Source: Rachycentron canadum (lineage: Eukaryota; Chordata; Actinopteri; Carangiformes; Rachycentridae). From it: a stretch of DNA of 64,000 bases. How positions within the stretch are numbered: the first letter of the stretch is position 1; every line of letters starts with the position of its first letter. A program made the translations under genes and the position numbers. Under the pieces are notes generated by a model. It had not been told where the DNA came from and made no database searches. It saw nothing but the letters and a program-made list of their open reading frames with translations. The DNA lies in assembly GCA_038496675.1 (NCBI GenBank), contig CM076660.1, positions 1,240,180 to 1,304,179 of the forward strand, written 5' to 3'. This document shows, piece by piece, positions 58,766-64,000 of the stretch.

Positions 58766-58950
58766 CATGTTGCCTCCTCTTTCTCTTCCTCTCGTCTCTT
58801 TGCTTCCCTTCTCTCTCTCTCTCTCTCTGTCCCTTCTGGGCTCCCGGCGAGCTCAGCGCCGAGCCGAGGTGTGTCGGGCAGATAAAAATGGAATTGAGTT
58901 GCTGCTCAGAAGCTGCATGAGGCCTTCACTGACCAACACAGAGTCAGGCA
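58766..58950 (-). other. sgcd: sgcd leader exon: 5' UTR ending in an ATG
   Basis: On the minus strand a purine-rich leader ('agagaaagaggaggcaacAT' then G) ends exactly at an ATG (58768-58766) followed by a consensus donor GTAAGT (58765-58760). Joined to the coding exon, which begins with its own ATG, the mRNA would read ATG|ATG ACC CAA. That gives Met-Met-Thr-Gln-Glu-Gln, parallel to the Met-Met-Pro-Gln-Glu-Gln start I recall for mammalian delta-sarcoglycan. A at -3 of the first ATG suits initiation. A short upstream frame of 21 codons lies at 58918-58853 if transcription starts upstream of it. The 5' end is a guess. The plus-strand CT microsatellite at 58809-58828 is transcribed as GA. Confidence 0.75.
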
Positions 58951-59400
58951 GCCACCTCTTGTCTCTCTCTCCCCTCCCCGCCGCCTTGCTCTCTTGTCAG
59001 CTTTTCCAATAACAAACCTCTCCCCGCCTCTTTTGGCCAAGTCCCTGAGTTGTTTCTGGACGCTTGGTGGACTCCTGTGACCCGGCTGTCTCCCGCTTTT
59101 CTCCTTCCTTTTCCTTTTTTTTTTTTTTTTTGTTGCTCCGGCCCTCTGTCTCGCTGAGTTGCAGCCTTGCCTTCCTTTCCAGATTTAGAAGCAGAGACAT
59201 ATGTGGGCTTCTGGTTTGAAGTTTAAAGAGGCGGGACTTGCCGGAGAGTGTTGTGTTGTCATGACGACTCCACCTTTTTTTCCAGCAGCGCGTCGCCCTG
59301 CCCCTCCTGATCTATGGGTATCAGCTGCCGCCATCGGCTTGATTTTTACACTCACACGGTCGCTGTGAAGGACGTATAATCACTTTTTAAATGGTTTGTT
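58951..59400 (-). promoter_or_regulatory. sgcd: Putative sgcd promoter region
   Basis: Directly upstream of the leader exon on the minus strand lie a GC box (GAGGCGGGGAG, about 59020-59030) and an ATTGG (inverted CCAAT, 59008-59012). An E-box CAGCTG, the type favoured by MyoD, lies near 59321-59326 in a CpG-containing patch ('cagctgccgccatcggc'). No clear TATA box sits at the right distance. These motifs are short and expected by chance at some rate; the case rests mainly on position. Confidence 0.4.
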
Positions 59401-61324
59401 TGAAATGAAACAGTCTTTGCGTCTGACACGTGTGTGGCTGTAGGTGAACAAAAGTTCCTGACATTCTAGATACAAATAAAACACCATGAAACACAAAGTA
59501 CAGGTTTGAACATCATGGCTGACAAGTCTCACTGACGCTGCTTTTCTCTAAATACCGTTTATTTATGAAATTTTATTATGACAAAAACGACATTAGCGCA
59601 ATTAAAGAAATATGCAACGCAAGTCTGAAAAATGCTTTTTCTATTTTCACAATTGTTTCTTTCTGTAGACATTTGTTATTGATTTCTGCATTTATTCATG
59701 TGTTGCATGACAACTAATTTATTTGTATACATTTGATTTCTGTATTCATTTCTGTATTTCTACATCGATGTGTTGATTCATTTCTGTGAATTAAATAGGC
59801 AGTCCAACCTCATTCTAAAGCCTGATTGATTATAGTGGTGTGACTGATAAATAAATTAATAAAAACAAACACAAACAAAAGAAATCTGTAATAAATTATT
59901 GTCATTATTATTAACTATTGCATTTTTATTACAGAATAATATAAATAAATTAATGAAATGTATTTTATTTATTTATTTCTGCATTTATTCATATATTTAT
60001 TCATATTTCTATCATTTTTTTTGTCTATTTCTATTCAACTTTTGACTCCTTCAGGCCTTTGACTCTGAGGCATTTTGTGCAGTTTCGGTTCAGAGTTGAA
60101 CTGGTGCAGAGTAGAAGTAATTTATGCTTCTTCATCTTTCCAAACCGGCCTTCGTTAACAGTCCTCAGTTAAACTCCGCCTGTTACTGACCTGAGCGGCG
60201 TCGATTCAGTTTTCCGTTTTTCCTCGAGGAGGCCGATTTCCGTCGTGCTTATTAATTCACATTTTCCCGCCGCGCTCGTGATCGGTCGCACGCATGTGTG
60301 TGTGTGTGTGTGTGTGTGTGTGAGTGTCACGTGAGCTCAGGAGAAGCAGAAAGACAGGGAGTCATTCGGAGAATTCAAATTCCTCTCCTCCACTTCAATG
60401 TTCTGTGGCCCGACAGCGAGGGAGGAAAAAGCCTCACAAAGCTTCTCATACAAAGCTCCACTTTCTTTTCTCTCCTCTCCCCCTCTTGCCTCCTCTCTTG
60501 CCTCCTCTTCCTCCCTCTCTCCGCTGCCACACTGATCCCATTCTCCCTGCCTGCTTGTTTGTGGTGAGACTGATTTCGTAGGTTAGGGGAATACTTCGTG
60601 CTTTGATGTTACATCCAGCAGTTTCGCAGCGCTACGCCTTTGATAAGAAAAAGCAAGGTGCTTTATTATTAAAAGAGGTTAAAAATCCTTTTATATGCCC
60701 ATGAAACAGGTTAAGCGGCAGATTCGTCCACACCCCCAAGTCCACAGATTTTTTTTTTTTTTTGTTTTTTCAGTCTGGTAATTTCAACAATTCAGTTTCT
60801 TGAGAGTTTCTGTTTTTCTCTTTCGCTCCCACATAAACCACGATCAAAACACAGCCACTCTTTCACTAGCAACGCTGCCCACAGAAAAAAAAAAAAGAGA
60901 GAGAAAGGAAGAATAATAGCTATCATTGTTTAACCGCGGAGATAAGTCCTGCATCCTAAGTGGGCAGGCGAGGGGACGAAGGCTGCAGACGCCGGGGGAA
61001 CCTCACTGTTGTCCCCTGCTCCACTTGGTGATGTATTAATCAATAAATAAAAGGGGGAATCCCTAATAGACTCGTGGTAAGAGAGAGGAAGGACGCGACG
61101 AGGCTCCACAACGTGGAGGCAGATATGTCGTGGAGGTGAGGAAGAGGGGCGCTTTTTTAAGCAGGGCTTAAAAGAGGAGGAGGAGGAGGAGATAGTGGAC
61201 AGATAGATGAGCGGAGTCAGTGTTTCAGTGTCTTTTTCACTCTCTTTTCCATCTATGCTGAAAAAGTGGGAATAATCTTTCATTGGTTGGTGCAGCTGGA
61301 TGCAAAAGTGGGCAAACAAAGATT
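59401..61324. other. 5' flank of sgcd, no gene seen
   Basis: It is AT-rich at 59540-60010, then more CpG-containing around 60170-60300, with a GT microsatellite at 60295-60322, a C/T-rich tract at 60460-60560, and poly(T)/poly(A) runs near 60751 and 60884. The 134-codon minus frame at 60930-61334 has serine-rich low-complexity content and no known domain; it could not be supported as a gene. Confidence 0.45.
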
Positions 61325-61738
61325 TATCCTGCAAGGTTGGACGGTGGGCTCAGGTGTGCTGGGCTTGGGGGCGTGGCTGAGGGCAGCGGTTGCTTTGTTG
61401 TGACATCACAAAGTTACAGAAGTCATGACGGCTGATTCAAAGGCTCAGTTTCTTAATTTCAGTATTTCAGCATATCAGGTAAAACATTCAAGGAAACCAA
61501 ATCCTGCAGGGTTGGATGGTGGGTCCAGGTGACTGCTTTGTTGTGACATCACAAAGTCACAGAAGTCCTGACGGCTGGTTTTAAGGCTCAGTTTTTGAAA
61601 ACAGGCTGTGAGCATTTCTCTGTGGACTGAGACCTTTGATATTTTCACTGTATTAATATAGAACCTTGACCTGCTTTATAATCAGAGAAGATATCAACCT
61701 TCTTTCCTATCTTCCTTTAGACTGTATGGGACCTTTAA
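61325..61738 (-). repeat. Two head-to-tail family B MITE copies
   Basis: The reverse-oriented core 'gctttgttgtgacatcacaa' occurs twice (about 61390 and 61540). Each time it is preceded by 'ggttgga.ggtgg' and followed by 'gacggctg'. The second copy continues to the terminus 'agactgtatgggacctttaa'. The first is truncated after 'ggctcagtttctta'. Confidence 0.85.
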
Positions 61739-62033
61739 GTAGTAAGCGAGACAGGCTTCCTCTCTCTATCAACTTTCTCTCTATCTCCATCAAAGTCAGG
61801 GCGACAGCTGCCTCTTTCAGCGGGGTTCGCTCTGAGGTCACTCAGCCAGAAACCCTCAACTTCTTTGGCTCCAACTTTTTCATGTTTACTTTGTCCAATT
61901 AGATTATTTTTGCCTCTGAGAAATGCCTGAATAACAAATAAACCAATCTGTCTGTTTACTGTCTGTTTTTTCTGTCAGTGTGTAAATCCATGGTTGTGTA
62001 TATGGATGAGACAACCACCTCACACTGTTTGTT

Positions 62034-62064
<31 letters not shown>

Positions 62065-63097
62065 CTGATGGGAGAGGGGGTGTTGGACGTTACACGCCAC
62101 TCTCTGTTTTGTTTGTCCATCATTCACACGTCTGTCTGTGCGTCCCTTCAGGTATGTCTCTGTGCATCATTCCCATTGTAATGCATAATGAATGTTATTG
62201 TTTTTTTTATTGTGTTCTTGCGTGAATCATACCTAAGCCAGGAAAAATCCCCAACCTGCCCCTCTCAGACGCAGTGTCTGGATCACTCCCAGCCCGCTTC
62301 ACTCTGCGTATGAAAACAGCCAATTACGGGCCCAGACCAGCCCAGTGACGCGGTTTTAGAGCCGAGTCCAAATGCAGGCAGCCTTGGTTGAATATGAATT
62401 GTGTCACAGATGTCATCATGAATAAATATGGCTATTTATTTCAAACTCCAACTAGAATCAAATTGCAGTCTCTCTTGTTTGCTCGTCCTCCTCCAGCTCT
62501 AAGTCTGATTCTCCTTTGTGTTTTAAACCAGGCCTTAGCAGCTCAGATACTCTCGCAATAAAACAACGAACCCAAATTCATTACAGCAGCCATGTTTGCC
62601 TCATTTTCTCCTTAACGCCTCATTGAAATATCAAGAAGATCAGATGTTGCCAGAACACAGAGCCCCAGCCGGAACAGGGCTGAAGAAGAAGTGATTATCA
62701 TAATCAGATGCAAATGTTAACGTGGAAATTGACTAAACGTTCTGAACATCTCATGTGGGGCCTTTAGTTTTACAGTTCTATCCTATTGGAGCACGATGCC
62801 AGCGAGGTTGTTTATTTGAAAAAGCAAATCCATATTTCCATTTGGAATGAAAATCATTACCTCGTACTCCTCGCTCCATACAGTTCATGATTCAAAACAA
62901 ATTATTTTCGTCAACAAAAACAGGATCCGACCCCTTCGACCTGCAATAAAACAACAACGATTCTTGTCAGTCGACCCATGTGGAACGGGTTATTTTATAT
63001 ATGACGTCCGAGCGCTGACCAGACTCAGCAGAGCACTTTCTATATAAGATTTTTACAATAGCTTTTGGATTATTGCAGAAAATAAACTCTGGGACCA
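61739..63097. other. 5' flank, no gene seen
   Basis: A GT microsatellite lies at 62036-62064. The stretch 62560-62730 is repeat-free and includes the palindrome GATTATCATAATC (62693-62705) next to an octamer motif ATGCAAAT (62708-62715). Confidence 0.45.
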
Positions 63098-63254
63098 CAG
63101 ACTGCTTATAAAAGTGGAGGTAGACTCTGAGTCTGAAAAGACTGCTGAAGAGCCTTAAACCTTCATCCTCTCTAATGACCATCAGGGGGCGACTCCACTG
63201 GTTGTTAAAGAAGTCAGATTGTATTGAAGTCTATGGGAAAATGTCCCTACTTCT
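63098..63254 (+). repeat. Dispersed repeat family C copy, cut by an assembly gap
   Basis: It matches 56036-56128 from 'ccttcatcctctctaatgac' through 'aatgtccctacttct' and then runs into N. Upstream bases ('aaaagtggaggtagactctg') correspond to the left part of the family seen at 39085 and 35878. Confidence 0.9.
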
Positions 63255-63650
63255 NNNNNNNNNNNNNNNNNNNNNNNNNNNNNNNNNNNNNNNNNNNNNN
63301 NNNNNNNNNNNNNNNNNNNNNNNNNNNNNNNNNNNNNNNNNNNNNNNNNNNNNNNNNNNNNNNNNNNNNNNNNNNNNNNNNNNNNNNNNNNNNNNNNNNN
63401 NNNNNNNNNNNNNNNNNNNNNNNNNNNNNNNNNNNNNNNNNNNNNNNNNNNNNNNNNNNNNNNNNNNNNNNNNNNNNNNNNNNNNNNNNNNNNNNNNNNN
63501 NNNNNNNNNNNNNNNNNNNNNNNNNNNNNNNNNNNNNNNNNNNNNNNNNNNNNNNNNNNNNNNNNNNNNNNNNNNNNNNNNNNNNNNNNNNNNNNNNNNN
63601 NNNNNNNNNNNNNNNNNNNNNNNNNNNNNNNNNNNNNNNNNNNNNNNNNN
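63255..63650. other. Assembly gap (396 N)
   Basis: Unknown bases. The left edge lies inside a multicopy repeat and the right edge inside a TA tract. This explains why the assembly broke here. Any open frame drawn across it is meaningless. Confidence 1.
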
Positions 63651-63672
63651 TATATATATATATATATATATA
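63651..63672. repeat. (TA)n microsatellite at gap edge
   Basis: Alternating TA for about 22 bp immediately after the gap; its true length is unknown. Confidence 0.95.
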
Positions 63673-64000
63673 CAGTGTGTCTTTCCCTGCTTAGGTTTCA
63701 CAGTGATACGCTCTGTTCTCTGCTCCCTCGTCTTTTCTTAGTTTCCTCTTTGCCAGGAGGCATGTCTTTTTCCATCTGAGGAAGTGAACTCCGTGAAATC
63801 ACTGAGAGCGATCTGAAATCACTAACAATCAATGAAACTGTCAGTCACCACCAGCCAATGTGAAGCACGTACTGTATACTCTAGTCGTGTTCCTGCCCCT
63901 GTCATTCGCCTTCAGCTTTCTCCAATCCTGTGATTTTTTTTTTTTTTTTTTTTTGTTTCCATAAAAAAAAGTTACAGTTTCAGTCATTTATATGGCTCGG
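63673..64000. other. 5' flank, no gene seen
   Basis: About 330 bp with no recognisable feature except a T run near 63934-63954. Confidence 0.5.

Noticed and set aside
59380..59395. TATA-like TTTAAAAAG on the minus strand upstream of sgcd
   Set aside because: It lies several hundred bases from the predicted leader exon and is a common AT-rich motif; not enough to call a TATA box.
60930..61334. 134-codon minus-strand frame upstream of sgcd
   Set aside because: Serine-rich low complexity, no recognisable domain, and no conserved motif; likely chance in a CpG-containing stretch.
63175..63741. Long open frames across the N block
   Set aside because: They exist only because N codons are not stops; the real sequence there is unknown.

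Overview
The window reads as vertebrate, very probably teleost (ray-finned fish), nuclear DNA. It has almost no long coding sequence, many short homopolymer and dinucleotide runs, and many dispersed repeats. Several repeats have fish-type features: a LINE tail with a 'taagtggctttggataaaag' core, an L2-type LINE tail, an RTE/Rex-like LINE tail, a tRNA-derived SINE and an eroded L1-type ORF2. One assembly gap of 396 N lies at 63255-63650.

One protein-coding gene is firmly supported, on the minus strand: delta-sarcoglycan (sgcd), a single-pass membrane subunit of the muscle dystrophin-glycoprotein complex. Two of its exons can be placed. The coding exon 30392-30577 encodes the cytoplasmic N-terminus and the transmembrane helix. 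It lies between a pyrimidine-rich acceptor and a GTAAGT donor. About 28.2 kb upstream on the same strand, at 58766-58768, an ATG is followed directly by GTAAGT. It sits at the end of a purine-rich leader in a GC-richer, CCAAT/GC-box-containing region. Splicing the two gives an in-frame double start (Met-Met), the arrangement I recall for the longer mammalian delta-sarcoglycan N-terminus. I could not find the next exon (the Asp-Gly-Met-Gly-Asn-Leu region), so 1-30391 is read as part of the following intron.

Layout: 1-30391 is downstream intron; 30392-30577 is the coding exon; 30578-58765 is the intron after the leader exon; from 58766 to about 58.95 kb is the leader exon; about 58.95-59.4 kb is the putative promoter; the rest, to 64000, is 5' flank with the assembly gap.

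The rest of the window is mainly a repeat landscape. I could define these families by matching copies inside the window: A (about 650 bp, three almost identical copies); B (a MITE with TTAAAGGTCC ends, about a dozen copies, two carrying an expanded 30-bp minisatellite); C (at least eight copies); and D to H (two to four copies each). A separate 305-bp element has 12-bp inverted ends. Three strong inverted repeats and several stretches that look like conserved non-coding DNA are listed as findings. I see no bacterial, phage or CRISPR content, no tRNA or rRNA gene, and no second host gene. Most open frames are chance or repeat-derived.
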